Shown: positions 23,062-30,856 of the stretch, in pieces
How positions within the stretch are numbered: position 1 is the first letter of the stretch
Layout: each line of letters opens with the position of its first letter
Origin: Rhodobacteraceae bacterium HLUCCA09
Lineage (GTDB): Bacteria; Pseudomonadota; Alphaproteobacteria; Rhodobacterales; Rhodobacteraceae
Assembly: GCA_001314685.1 (NCBI GenBank)
Contig: LJNT01000056.1
Location: 1 to 50,998, forward strand
Length of the DNA: 50,998 nucleotides
Reading direction: 5' to 3'
The notes under the pieces: model-generated
Seen by the model: only the letters and a program-made list of their open reading frames with translations
What the model was told of the DNA's origin: nothing
Database searches by the model: none
Program-made: the position numbers and the translations under genes

Positions 23062-25142
23062 TGGACAGCGCCGGCGAAATCCTGTTCGACCCGCTGCTGC
23101 CGTGGGTCGCCATCGGCGCGCTGGCCGCGTTTTCGGCCCTCGCCGTGGGGCTTGCGCTCTGGCGGGGTCTGCGCGGCTGGTGGCTGCGCGCGCTGGCCGC
23201 GCTGGCGCTGCTGGTGGCGGTCGCCAACCCCTCCTACCAGCAGGAGGATCGTGCGCCGCTGTCGGACATCGTGCTGATGGTCGTCGACGACTCCGCCAGC
23301 CAGCGGATCGCCGATCGCCCCGCGCAGACGGAGGAGGCCGCGCAGGCGATCCGCGACGCGGTCGCGCGCCTGCCCAACACCGAACTGCGCGAGGTGACCG
23401 TGCGCACCGCCGAGGACAATGCCGGCACGCTCGCCGCCACCGCGCTCGCCGAGTTGATGGCGGAAGAGCCGCGCGCCCGCGTCGCCGGGGCGGTCTTGGT
23501 GTCGGACGGGCAGGTGCACGACGTCGAGCGCATGCCCGACCTGCCCGCGCCGCTGCATGTGCTGCTGACCGGCCGCGATACCGACTGGGACAGGCGGTTG
23601 ATCGTCAGGAACGCGCCGGCCTTCGCCATCCTCGACGAAGAGGTGCAGCTGACCGTCCGCATCGACGACCAGGGCGCCGTGCCCGAGGACGTGGCCGGCG
23701 AGGCGGAGCTGACGATCTCGGTCGACGGGGGTGAGCCGATGCCCTTCACCGTGCCGGTGGGGCAGGACATCGAGCTGCCCGTGACCCTGCCGCATGGCGG
23801 CATGAACGTGATCCAGTTCCAGGTCGCCGCCGCCGAGGGCGAGCTGACCGACCGCAACAACGAGGCGGTCGTGCAGATCAACGGCGTGCGCGACCGGCTG
23901 CGCGTGCTGCTGGTCTCGGGCGAGCCCCACGCGGGCGAGCGGACCTGGCGCAACCTGCTCAAGTCCGACTCGTCGGTCGATCTCGTGCACTTCACCATCC
24001 TGCGCCCGCCCGAGAAGCAGGACGGCGTCCCTGTCAACGAGCTTTCGCTCATCGCCTTTCCGACGCGCGAGCTGTTCCTCGAAAAGATCGACGAGTTCGA
24101 CCTGATCATCTTCGATCGCTACAAGCGGCGCGGCATCCTGCCGATGATCTACCTCGACAACGTGCGCCAGTACGTCGAGCAGGGCGGCGCCGTTCTGGTC
24201 GCGGCCGGGCCCGATTTTGCCAGCGCCGACAGCCTTTACCGCTCGCCCCTGTCCGAGATCATCCCCGCCACGCCCACCGCCCGCGTGCTCGAGCGGCCCT
24301 TTCTGCCCGAACTGACCGAGGCGGGGCTGAAGCACCCCGTCACCCAGGGGTTGCCTGAGCTGGGCCCCGCGCCCGCCGAGGGCGAGGAGGGGCCGGGTTG
24401 GGGCCGCTGGTTCCGCCTGATCGACACCGACCCCAAGTCGGGCCACACGGTGATGGCGGGCGATACGGACCGGCCGCTGCTGGTGCTCGACCGCGTGGGC
24501 GAGGGGCGCGTGGCGCTGATGGCCTCCGACCATGCGTGGCTATGGTGGCGCGGCTACGAGGGGGGCGGCCCGCAGCTCGAATTGTTGCGCCGCCTCGCTC
24601 ACTGGATGATGAAGGAGCCCGAGCTCGAGGAAGAGGCGCTGACCGCCACCGCCGAAGGCGGCGAGGTGACGATCACGCGGCGCACCATGGGCGACCCGCC
24701 GGGGCCGGTCGAGGTCGAGGGGCCGGACGGCGAGACCTTCACCGTCGAGCTGACGGAGGAGCGGCCGGGGCGCTTCACAGGCACCTTCGAGACGGCAGAG
24801 ACGGGCCTCTTCCGCCTCGCCGAGGGCGACATGACGGCCATCGTCGGCGTCGGCCCCTCGGCGCCGCGCGAATACGAGCAGACCATCGCCAGCGGCGCCG
24901 CTCTGGAAGAGGCCGTGGCGGCCCGCCGCGGCGGCATCCAGCGCATCGAGGAGGGGCTGCCCTCTATCCGTGAGGTGCGCGAGGGCCGCATCGCGGCGGG
25001 GCGCGGCTGGATTGGCGTCACCCCGCGCGAGGCGTATCTGACGGCAGACGTGACCGTCACGCCGCTCGTCGCGCCGCTGTTGTTCCTGCTGGCCGCGATG
25101 GCGCTGACCCTTGGCGCATGGCTGCGCGAGGGGCGGCGCTGA
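23058..25142 (+). CDS. Membrane protein with vWA-like and glutamine-amidotransferase-like regions
   Basis: A 694-residue protein, last of the four-gene operon, starting ATGATG that overlaps the previous stop by four bases. Two N-terminal helices (about 15-35 and 40-57) precede a vWA-like region that keeps a D-x-S-x-S motif (D77-D-S79-A-S81). A domain around 270-500 resembles the ThuA/class I amidotransferase fold seen in such operons (LRVLLVSGEPHAGERTWRNLL, FDLIIFDRYKRRGILP, VEQGGAVLVAAG). A C-terminal helix lies at about 668-688. Together with the DUF4159 protein it probably forms the membrane part on which MoxR and DUF58 act. The exact role is unknown. Confidence 0.88.
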   Translation: MMDSAGEILFDPLLPWVAIGALAAFSALAVGLALWRGLRGWWLRALAALALLVAVANPSYQQEDRAPLSDIVLMVVDDSASQRIADRPAQTEEAAQAIRDAVARLPNTELREVTVRTAEDNAGTLAATALAELMAEEPRARVAGAVLVSDGQVHDVERMPDLPAPLHVLLTGRDTDWDRRLIVRNAPAFAILDEEVQLTVRIDDQGAVPEDVAGEAELTISVDGGEPMPFTVPVGQDIELPVTLPHGGMNVIQFQVAAAEGELTDRNNEAVVQINGVRDRLRVLLVSGEPHAGERTWRNLLKSDSSVDLVHFTILRPPEKQDGVPVNELSLIAFPTRELFLEKIDEFDLIIFDRYKRRGILPMIYLDNVRQYVEQGGAVLVAAGPDFASADSLYRSPLSEIIPATPTARVLERPFLPELTEAGLKHPVTQGLPELGPAPAEGEEGPGWGRWFRLIDTDPKSGHTVMAGDTDRPLLVLDRVGEGRVALMASDHAWLWWRGYEGGGPQLELLRRLAHWMMKEPELEEEALTATAEGGEVTITRRTMGDPPGPVEVEGPDGETFTVELTEERPGRFTGTFETAETGLFRLAEGDMTAIVGVGPSAPREYEQTIASGAALEEAVAARRGGIQRIEEGLPSIREVREGRIAAGRGWIGVTPREAYLTADVTVTPLVAPLLFLLAAMALTLGAWLREGRR

Positions 25143-25247
25143 CGCCGCCCGCTTCGGCCGCCTGACATCGCCGTCGGTTCGGGGGCCGGGTCAGCCCGCC
25201 CCGCAGTCCGGTTGCGATCTGGCCGGTGGCGGGCTGGCCGGTTGGGA

Positions 25248-26471
25248 TCAGGCGGCCGCGCGCGCGCCGCGACGACGCGACCGGCGACGCGGCCGGCCAT
25301 TGGCCTGCGGCCGGTTGCCCTGCGATCGCTTCGCCTGCTGCTGCAGGGTGGGCCACGGCGTGCCCCCGGCAACATCGAGCGACGCGCCCAGCGCCTTCTC
25401 GATGGCGCGCAGTTCGCCCGCCTCCTCCTCGGCGCAGAACGCCACCGCGCAGCCGTCGCGCCCGGCGCGGGCCGTGCGGCCGATCCGGTGGACGTAGTTT
25501 TCGGGTACGTTCGGCAGGTCGTAGTTGTAGACGTGGCCCACGGCGGGAATGTCGAGGCCCCGCGCGGCCACGTCGGTCGCCACCAGCACCCGCACGTCGC
25601 CCTGACGGAACGCGGCGAGCGCCCGGTCGCGCTGGCCCTGGCTCTTGTTGCCGTGGATCGAGGCGGCGGCGAAGCCCGCCCGGTCGAGCTGCTTCATCAG
25701 CCGTTCCGCGCCGTGCTTGGTGCGGGAAAAGACGAGGGCGCGGTCGTCACGATGGCCGTCGAGCAGGTCGATCAGCAGCGCCTGCTTGCCGTCCTTCGCC
25801 ACGAAATGCACCGACTGCGCGACCTTTTCGGCGGCCTTGCCCGGCGGCGACACCTCGACCCTCACGGGGTCGGACAGGTATTCGCGGGCGAGTTCGGACA
25901 TCTGCGACGGCATCGTCGCCGAGAACATCATCGTCTGCCGCTCGGCGCTGAGCCGCGGCGCGATGCGCCGCAGGGCATGGATGAAACCGATGTCGAGCAT
26001 CTGGTCGGCTTCATCCAGCACGAGGAAGCGTGTCTGACCGAGGTCGATGGCGCGCCTGTCCATCAGGTCGATCAGCCGGCCGGGGGTGGCCACGAGAATG
26101 TCGGTGCCGCGCGCGAGCCGGCCGGCCTGCGCGTTGAGCGACCGGCCGCCCACGACGAGCGTGATCGACAGCCGCTCGCTGATGCTCTCCAGCGTGGCGA
26201 CGATCTGCGCGGCCAGTTCGCGGGTCGGCGCCAGCACGAGGCCGCGCGCGCTCTTGGGCGCGGGCCGGCCACGCTCGGCCGAAAGCGCCACGACCAGCGG
26301 CAGGCCGAAGGCGGCGGTCTTGCCGGTGCCGGTCTGCGCGATGCCCAGCACGTCGCGGCCCGCGAGCCCGTGGGGGATGGCCTTGGTCTGGATCGGGGTA
26401 GGCGCCGTCAGGCCGAGGCCCTCGAGGCGGGAGACGAGACGGGCGTCGAGCCCGAGATCGGTAAAGGTCAT
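25248..26471 (-). CDS. DEAD-box RNA helicase (RhlE-like)
   Basis: A 407-residue ATP-dependent RNA helicase. Motifs in order: Q motif LTAPTPIQTKAIP, motif I AQTGTGKT, Ia PTRELA, Ib TPGRLIDL, II DEAD, III SAT, IV ALVFSRTKHGAERL, V ATDVAARGLDIP, VI HRIGRTARAGRDG. The C-terminal tail is short and strongly basic (RPRRRSRRRG), likely an RNA-binding extension. RhlE-type helicases assist ribosome maturation and RNA decay, often in the cold. The start at 26471 has AAGGA seven bases upstream and is preferred to the longer frame from 26492. Monocistronic. Confidence 0.96.
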   Translation of the reverse strand: MTFTDLGLDARLVSRLEGLGLTAPTPIQTKAIPHGLAGRDVLGIAQTGTGKTAAFGLPLVVALSAERGRPAPKSARGLVLAPTRELAAQIVATLESISERLSITLVVGGRSLNAQAGRLARGTDILVATPGRLIDLMDRRAIDLGQTRFLVLDEADQMLDIGFIHALRRIAPRLSAERQTMMFSATMPSQMSELAREYLSDPVRVEVSPPGKAAEKVAQSVHFVAKDGKQALLIDLLDGHRDDRALVFSRTKHGAERLMKQLDRAGFAAASIHGNKSQGQRDRALAAFRQGDVRVLVATDVAARGLDIPAVGHVYNYDLPNVPENYVHRIGRTARAGRDGCAVAFCAEEEAGELRAIEKALGASLDVAGGTPWPTLQQQAKRSQGNRPQANGRPRRRSRRRGARAAA

Positions 26472-26724
26472 GCAAATTCCTTGTCCGGACATGCGTCCGG
26501 TGGGCCGGGCCCACGCAGGGTCCGTCGGCCGGGATGCGCCCGGGACGACCGCCCGCGGCGCGGGATTACGCTGCGAGCCGCCCGCGGCAGCGTCCCCCTG
26601 CGTGATGTGGGAAACGGTCGGTCGCGGCCGGGGTCCGGGGCAATGCCCGACTGCTCACGCGGCAGAACGGCGACCTCGAAGGGAGATGGAGCGCGGGGGA
26701 GCGGTTGTCAACGCTTCTCGTGCC

Positions 26725-26931
26725 TCACCCGGCGGCGGGTGCCTCCAGGATGTCGCCGAGATTGACGCCCCGCGTCGCCGCGCTCTCCCGGACCGCCGCG
26801 CGCAGGGCCGGGCTGCGCCCGAGCAGCCGGCGAAACCGCGCCTCGTCCAGCACGAGCAGCGTAGAAGGCGCGATGGCGCGCACGTCTGCCCGCCGCCGCC
26901 GGCCCGTCAAGAGGCCCATCTGCCCGAACAT
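26725..26931 (-). pseudogene. Remnant of a cyclic-nucleotide-binding (CNB) domain protein, C-terminal end
   Basis: The frame encodes FGQMGLLTGRRRRADVRAI followed by PSTLLVLDEARFRRLLGRSP. This is the phosphate-binding-cassette end and last strands/helix of a CNB domain, where FGEMALLTG-x-PRSA-x-VRA-like sequence is standard. About 68 residues are recognisable up to the stop codon. Upstream of MFGQ the frame continues into unrelated, Arg-rich low-complexity sequence with no N-terminal part of the domain and no effector domain, so the gene is truncated. It may derive from a transporter with a C-terminal CNB domain or from a Crp-like protein. Confidence 0.6.
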
Positions 26932-27055
26932 CGCGCAGCTTGGGCCAGGCGTGCGGGGCCAGGTGCCACGGCGCCGCGAGGTTGAGCGTGAGCCCCGCGC
27001 CCCGGTCTGCCGATGCACGGGGTGGTCAGCCGGTGTCGCGCGCCCATCGGATGTC

Positions 27056-27088
27056 GGCAGGCGGGCAGGCAGGCAGGCAGGCGGGCAG
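27056..27088. repeat. Tetranucleotide microsatellite (GGCA/GGCG)
   Basis: About eight tandem four-base units, four of them in an uninterrupted GGCA run, in the degraded interval between the CNB remnant and the MerR gene. It is not inside an intact gene. Confidence 0.75.
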
Positions 27089-27220
27089 TCGGGCTGGCAC
27101 AGGCAACCCGGCCATGCGGGTAGAGGGCCGTGGTGCGGGTGACGGGCAGTGGGGGCGGAGCGGCGGCCGCCGCCGAGGCCGCTCGGGCGCCACTGCGCCG
27201 GGGGGGCGGCCCGCGATGGC

Positions 27221-27640
27221 CTAAGGTCGGCCCGGGCTCGGCTCCCCCCGGGCGAGGTCGGCGAGGATCGGGCAGTCGGGGCGGTCGTCGCCGGCGCAGG
27301 TCTCGACGAGATGGGCGAGCGTCTGGCGCATCGCGGTGAGGTCGGCGATCTTGGCGTCGATCTGCGCGAGATGGGCGCGGGCGATCTCCTTGACCTCGGC
27401 GCTGGCCCGGCCCTTGTCGCGGTAGAGGGCGAGCAGGGCGCGGCATTCCTCGATGGAAAAGCCGAGCGCGCGGGCGCGGGCGGTGAAGGCGAGCTCGTGC
27501 AGCTGCGACGGCCCGAAGACGCGGTAGCGGTTCTCGGCGCGGGCCGGGCGGATCAGCCCGATCTCTTCGTAGTAGCGGATCGTCTTGGCGGGCAGGCCGG
27601 TCGCCCGGGCGGCCTCGCTGATGCTGACATGTTCGGTCAT
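27221..27640 (-). CDS. MerR-family regulator of CueR type (Cu+/Ag+ sensing)
   Basis: A 139-residue transcription activator. The N-terminal winged helix (SISEAARATGLPAKTIRYYEEIGLI) is typical of MerR, followed by the dimerisation coiled coil (about 75-112). The metal loop has Cys115 and Cys123 (C-x7-C, TCAGDDRPDCPI), identical in spacing to CueR, and a Ser (S80) at the place where CueR has Ser77, the mark of sensors for monovalent copper or silver. The expected targets, a copper-exporting P-type ATPase or copper chaperone, are not in the window. Upstream lies a half-conserved CueR-type box that may serve autoregulation. Confidence 0.88.
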   Translation of the reverse strand: MTEHVSISEAARATGLPAKTIRYYEEIGLIRPARAENRYRVFGPSQLHELAFTARARALGFSIEECRALLALYRDKGRASAEVKEIARAHLAQIDAKIADLTAMRQTLAHLVETCAGDDRPDCPILADLARGEPSPGRP

Positions 27641-27680
27641 GGCATTCCCCGGGCAGTCGGTTGCACGCTCTGCGGCCGAC

Positions 27681-27707
27681 GTGAGTATCCTGTAGCGGGA
27701 AGGTCAA
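27681..27707 (-). promoter_or_regulatory. Candidate MerR/CueR operator-promoter
   Basis: On the minus strand TTGACC is followed by TTCCC, GCTA and CAGGATAC. The left half (TTGACCTTCCC) equals, as I recall it, the start of the E. coli copA promoter bound by CueR; the right half is degenerate and no good -10 lies at 19-20 bases. It reads toward the merR gene, whose start is about 40 bases downstream. Confidence 0.45.
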
Positions 27708-27783
27708 GGGCGGCGCGGCAACATGTGCCATTTGCGCGGCGGCCCGGCTTGTTCCGCTCGTGCCCCCGGCCTACATCGCGGCC

Positions 27784-28578
27784 ATGCTCAGGTTCCTGCC
27801 CTTCATGCCCTCCGCGCCGCTCGTCAACGTCGTCCGCATGTCGGGCATGATCGCGGCGGGCCCGCGCGGCCTCAACGATCAGGCGCTCGCGCCGCTGCTC
27901 GAGCGCGCCTTCCGGCGCGGGTCGCCCAAGGCGGTGGCGCTGGTCATCAATTCGCCCGGCGGCTCGCCCACGCAGAGCTCGCTCATCGGCGCTCGCATCC
28001 GCCGGCTGGCCGAGGAGAAGGAGGTGCCGACCATCGCCTTCGTGGAGGACGTCGCGGCCTCGGGCGGCTACTGGCTCGCCTGCGCGGCCGACGAGATCTT
28101 CGTCGACGAGAACTCGGTCACCGGGTCCATCGGCGTGATCTCGGCGGGCTTCGGCTTCCAGGAGGCCATCGGCAAGATCGGGGTGGAGCGGCGCGTCTAC
28201 ACCGCCGGCAATTCCAAGAGCTTCCTCGATCCGTTCCAGCCCGAGAAGGACGAGGATGTGTCGCGCCTGCGCGCCATCCAGGATCACGTGCACGGCAACT
28301 TCATCGCGCACGTGAAGGCGCGGCGCGGCGCGAAGCTGCCCGAGGGGCGCGACCTGTTCACCGGCGAGGTCTGGGTCGGCGCGCAGGCCCTTGAAGTGGG
28401 GCTGGCCGACGGCGTCGGTCATCTCGTGCCCGAGATGAAGAAACGCTACGGCGACAAGGTGCGCTTCAACGTCTATGGGCCGAGGCGCGGGTTTCTGAAG
28501 CGGCTCGGGATGGACGCGCTGACCGCGCTGCCAGACGCCATCGAGGAGCGCGCCCTCTGGGCGCGTTACGGCCTGTAG
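27784..28578 (+). CDS. S49-family serine protease (SppA/SohB-like)
   Basis: A 264-residue peptidase of family S49. A Ser/Lys dyad is predicted: Ser93 in DVAASGGYWLACAADEIF and Lys145 in YTAGNSKSFLDPF, 52 residues apart as in Bacillus SppA. The segments NSPGGSPTQSSLIGARIR and VTGSIGVISAGFGF complete the family pattern. Unlike SppA it has no obvious N-terminal membrane helix, so it may be cytoplasmic or peripheral. The ATG at 27784 matches the family N-terminus (MLRFLPFMP); a GTG at 27760 is an alternative. It is divergent from merR and followed directly by a small gene. Confidence 0.92.
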   Translation: MLRFLPFMPSAPLVNVVRMSGMIAAGPRGLNDQALAPLLERAFRRGSPKAVALVINSPGGSPTQSSLIGARIRRLAEEKEVPTIAFVEDVAASGGYWLACAADEIFVDENSVTGSIGVISAGFGFQEAIGKIGVERRVYTAGNSKSFLDPFQPEKDEDVSRLRAIQDHVHGNFIAHVKARRGAKLPEGRDLFTGEVWVGAQALEVGLADGVGHLVPEMKKRYGDKVRFNVYGPRRGFLKRLGMDALTALPDAIEERALWARYGL

Positions 28579-28770
28579 TTGCTGGTCAAGATCGTCACTT
28601 TCTTTCTGATCGGCATCGCCGTGCTGGCGCTGTTCGGCCGGTTGCGCTGGCCCGGTGCCGCGCGGCGGATCGGCAAGGATGACGTGCCGAAGCCGCCGAA
28701 GCCGAAGAAGTGCCGCCATTGCGGTGCCTACAAGGTGGGGTCTGGCCCGTGCCCCTGCGGGAAGGGCTGA
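28579..28770 (+). CDS. Small membrane protein with C-terminal zinc-ribbon-like cysteines
   Basis: A 63-residue protein. It has one membrane helix (about residues 3-20), a basic/Pro linker, and a tail KKCRHCGAYKVGSGPCPCGKG with Cys-x2-Cys and Cys-x-Cys pairs that could bind zinc. It begins with TTG immediately after the TAG of the protease gene, with no Shine-Dalgarno of its own, so translation by coupling or re-initiation is likely. The helix-plus-zinc-knuckle layout occurs in small Rhodobacterales proteins at this position. The function is unknown. Confidence 0.7.
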   Translation: MLVKIVTFFLIGIAVLALFGRLRWPGAARRIGKDDVPKPPKPKKCRHCGAYKVGSGPCPCGKG

Positions 28771-28776
28771 CGCCGG

Positions 28777-29748
28777 ATGACGACCGACATCCTGCTGGCC
28801 GGCCTCGGCCTCGTCATCCTGCTGCTCGCGGGCGACGCGCTGGTGAGGGGGGCGGTCAATCTCGCGCTGAGGATCGGCGTGCCGGCGCTGCTCGTGTCGC
28901 TGACCATCGTCGCCTTCGGCACCTCGGCGCCGGAGCTGCTGATCTCTGTCGCCGCCATCCTCGATGGGGCGCCGGGCATCGCGATGGGCAACGTGGTGGG
29001 GTCGAACACCGCCAACATCCTGCTGGTGCTGGGGATACCGGCGCTGATGTCGGGGCTCGATACCGAGGGGCACGATACCCGCAAGACCTACACGATGATG
29101 ATCGCGGCCTCGGTGCTGTTCATCGCGCTCGCGTTCTTGGGGCCGTTCACCTGGTGGCACGGGCTGATCCTGCTGGCGGGCCTGTCGCTGGTGCTCGGCC
29201 ACGCGTTCCGCACCGCGCGCAACCATCGGCGCGACACCAGGCAAGCGGCGGCGGCCGCCGCCGACGAAGAGGAGATCGACCTCGATGGCGCCGACATCGA
29301 GATGCCGGGCTGGAAGGTGGCGCTGTTCCTCGTGCTGGGGCTCGTGGGCCTGCCGCTGGGCGCCGACATTCTCGTCGACAGCGCCAAGAACATCGCCGCG
29401 ACCCTGGGCGTGCCCAACACGGTGATCGGGTTGACGCTGATCGCCATCGGCACCTCGCTGCCCGAGCTCGCCACCACGGTCATGGCAGCGATCCGGCGGC
29501 AGGCCGACGTGGCACTGGGCAACGTGATCGGGTCGAACATGTTCAACCTGCTCGCCATCATCGGGGTCTCGTCCTTCGTGGGCGAGATCCCTGTCGACCC
29601 CGCGCTGCTGCGGTTCGACCTGTGGGTGATGCTGGGCGCGTCGCTCTTGCTTGCGCCATTCGTCTTTCTGCACTGGCGGATGGGCCGGGCCTGGGGCGTG
29701 GCGCTGAGCGCCCTCTATATGGGATACCTGTATCTCGTGGTTGCCTGA
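28777..29748 (+). CDS. Calcium/sodium antiporter, CaCA superfamily
   Basis: A 323-residue inner-membrane exchanger of the YrbG/CaxA type with about ten helices. The two inverted alpha-repeats are clear: TIVAFGTSAPELLISV with GNVVGSNTANILLVLG in the first half and LIAIGTSLPELATTV with GNVIGSNMFNLLAIIG in the second. These hold the acidic ion-binding residues. An acidic cytoplasmic loop (about residues 155-170, AAAADEEEIDLDG) joins the halves. It starts six bases after the zinc-ribbon gene, so it belongs to the protease operon. Confidence 0.94.
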   Translation: MTTDILLAGLGLVILLLAGDALVRGAVNLALRIGVPALLVSLTIVAFGTSAPELLISVAAILDGAPGIAMGNVVGSNTANILLVLGIPALMSGLDTEGHDTRKTYTMMIAASVLFIALAFLGPFTWWHGLILLAGLSLVLGHAFRTARNHRRDTRQAAAAAADEEEIDLDGADIEMPGWKVALFLVLGLVGLPLGADILVDSAKNIAATLGVPNTVIGLTLIAIGTSLPELATTVMAAIRRQADVALGNVIGSNMFNLLAIIGVSSFVGEIPVDPALLRFDLWVMLGASLLLAPFVFLHWRMGRAWGVALSALYMGYLYLVVA

Positions 29749-29763
29749 GGGGGAAGGAAAGCG

Positions 29764-30543
29764 ATGACCGAGAAACGCGCGCTGGTCACCGGCGGAGGCA
29801 AGCGGCTGGGAGCGGCGATGGCGCTCTACCTGGCCGAGCGGGGGCACGACGTGGCGGTGCACTACAATTCCTCGGCCGAAGGCGCCGACGCGGTGGTCGA
29901 TGGCATCCGCCGCAAGGGGCGCCGGGCCGAGGCGGTGCAGGCCGACCTGCTCGATCTCGGCCAGACCGAGGCGCTGGTGGGCGGCGCGGCCGAGGCGCTG
30001 GGCGGGCCGCTCAACGTGCTGGTCAACTCGGCCTCGATCTTCGAGCATGACCGGCTGGGCGGCGTCACGGCAGAGAGCTGGGCGCGACACCTCGACAGCA
30101 ACCTGCGCGCGCCCGTGTTCCTCACCCAGGCGTTCGCCAGCCAGGCGCCGCGTGCGCCTCGCGACCACGAGGGCGATCCGCTGCCCCAGGCGCTGGTGGT
30201 CAACATCCTCGACAACCGGGTGGAGCGGCTGACGCCCGAATACTGCTCCTACACGCTGGCCAAGATGGGGCTCTACGCCTTCACCACGACGGCGGCGCAG
30301 GCGCTGGCGCCCGACATCTGCGTCAACGCCATCGGACCGGGCTGGACGCTGCCCGATGCCGGCCAGTCCAACGAGGACTTCCTGCGCATCCGGGCCGCCG
30401 TGACGCCGGGGCGCGGGCCGCGACCCGAGGACATCTGCGCGGCGCTCGGGTTCTTCCTCGATTCGCCTGCAGCGACGGGGCAGACGCTGCTGGTCGACGG
30501 CGGGCAGCAGATCGACTGGCGGGCCCGGAAATCGGGGGGGTGA
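29764..30543 (+). CDS. Short-chain dehydrogenase, pteridine-reductase (FolM/PTR1) like
   Basis: A 259-residue NAD(P)H-dependent SDR. The cofactor motif is TGGGKRLGAAMA (a G-x3-G-x-G variant with Lys-Arg favouring NADPH). The catalytic region VVNILDNRVERLTPEYCSYTLAK has Tyr-x3-Lys, but the usual Ser is replaced by Asp (NILD), a hallmark of pteridine reductases such as PTR1 and FolM. The C-terminal VTPGRGPRPEDICAAL and GQTLLVDGGQQI fit the same group. The likely reaction is reduction of dihydro- to tetrahydropterins. It follows the antiporter by 15 bases. Confidence 0.85.
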   Translation: MTEKRALVTGGGKRLGAAMALYLAERGHDVAVHYNSSAEGADAVVDGIRRKGRRAEAVQADLLDLGQTEALVGGAAEALGGPLNVLVNSASIFEHDRLGGVTAESWARHLDSNLRAPVFLTQAFASQAPRAPRDHEGDPLPQALVVNILDNRVERLTPEYCSYTLAKMGLYAFTTTAAQALAPDICVNAIGPGWTLPDAGQSNEDFLRIRAAVTPGRGPRPEDICAALGFFLDSPAATGQTLLVDGGQQIDWRARKSGG

Positions 30544-30856
30544 GGGCCTGTCAGACACGCCTGACACGTCCTTTATTCACGCTGCGGCAAGCTGTCACCA
30601 AAGCGTTAACAAAACTTTATGAATCTCAGTGGCTTGGCGGAGCGCAAAGAAAATATATAGCAACATCAATATCTTGAAAAGTCGCCCAATTTTTAGGCAC
30701 ATCAATCAATCGGGCGGGATTCAACGGAAATTCGGGCCAGTCTCAAGTTTCTCCGCAGACTTATCCCCAGAAACGGTGGAGAGGTTTCCCCTTGTCTACC
30801 GCCTCCCTAGAGTGCAGCCCAACGAGGGAATCGCGCGGCCGGCGCGACACGGGTGA
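30544..30856 (+). other. AT-rich leader region upstream of uvrC
   Basis: A 313-base stretch, the most A+T-rich in the window, between the SDR gene and uvrC. It holds a short inverted repeat TGTCAG/CTGACA (30549-30566), a TTAA-N7-TTAT pair (30606-30620) near the CtrA-type consensus, a possible promoter TTGGCG-N16-TATAGC (30634-30661) and a DnaA-box-like TTATCCCCA (30761-30769). A 75-residue ORF (30629-30856) has no convincing start signal or homology and is not called. Regulatory use is inferred only. Confidence 0.5.

Larger units (their letters stand above)
26472..27220. other. Gene-poor interval with a gene remnant and microsatellite
   Basis: About 750 bases between the helicase start and the 3' end of the MerR gene without an intact gene. 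It contains the upstream region of the helicase (26472-26700), a decayed cyclic-nucleotide-binding domain (26725-26931) and a GGCA/GGCG tetranucleotide run (27056-27088). The remaining ORFs are low-complexity. This looks like a degrading locus. Confidence 0.6.

Noticed and set aside
27637-30567. A 976-residue ORF on the minus strand opposite the protease, antiporter and SDR genes
   Set aside because: It is antisense to several well-supported genes, is dominated by Arg, Gly, His and Asp, and has no domain pattern. Long antisense frames are expected in such G+C-rich DNA.
30544-30856. The AT-rich region as a replication origin
   Set aside because: Only one near-match to a DnaA box and no dnaA, parAB, hemE or repABC genes nearby. 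A regulatory leader is more likely.
30629-30856. A 75-residue ORF before uvrC
   Set aside because: No Shine-Dalgarno, no homology features, and it spans the probable promoter region; it ends directly at the uvrC start by chance of frame.
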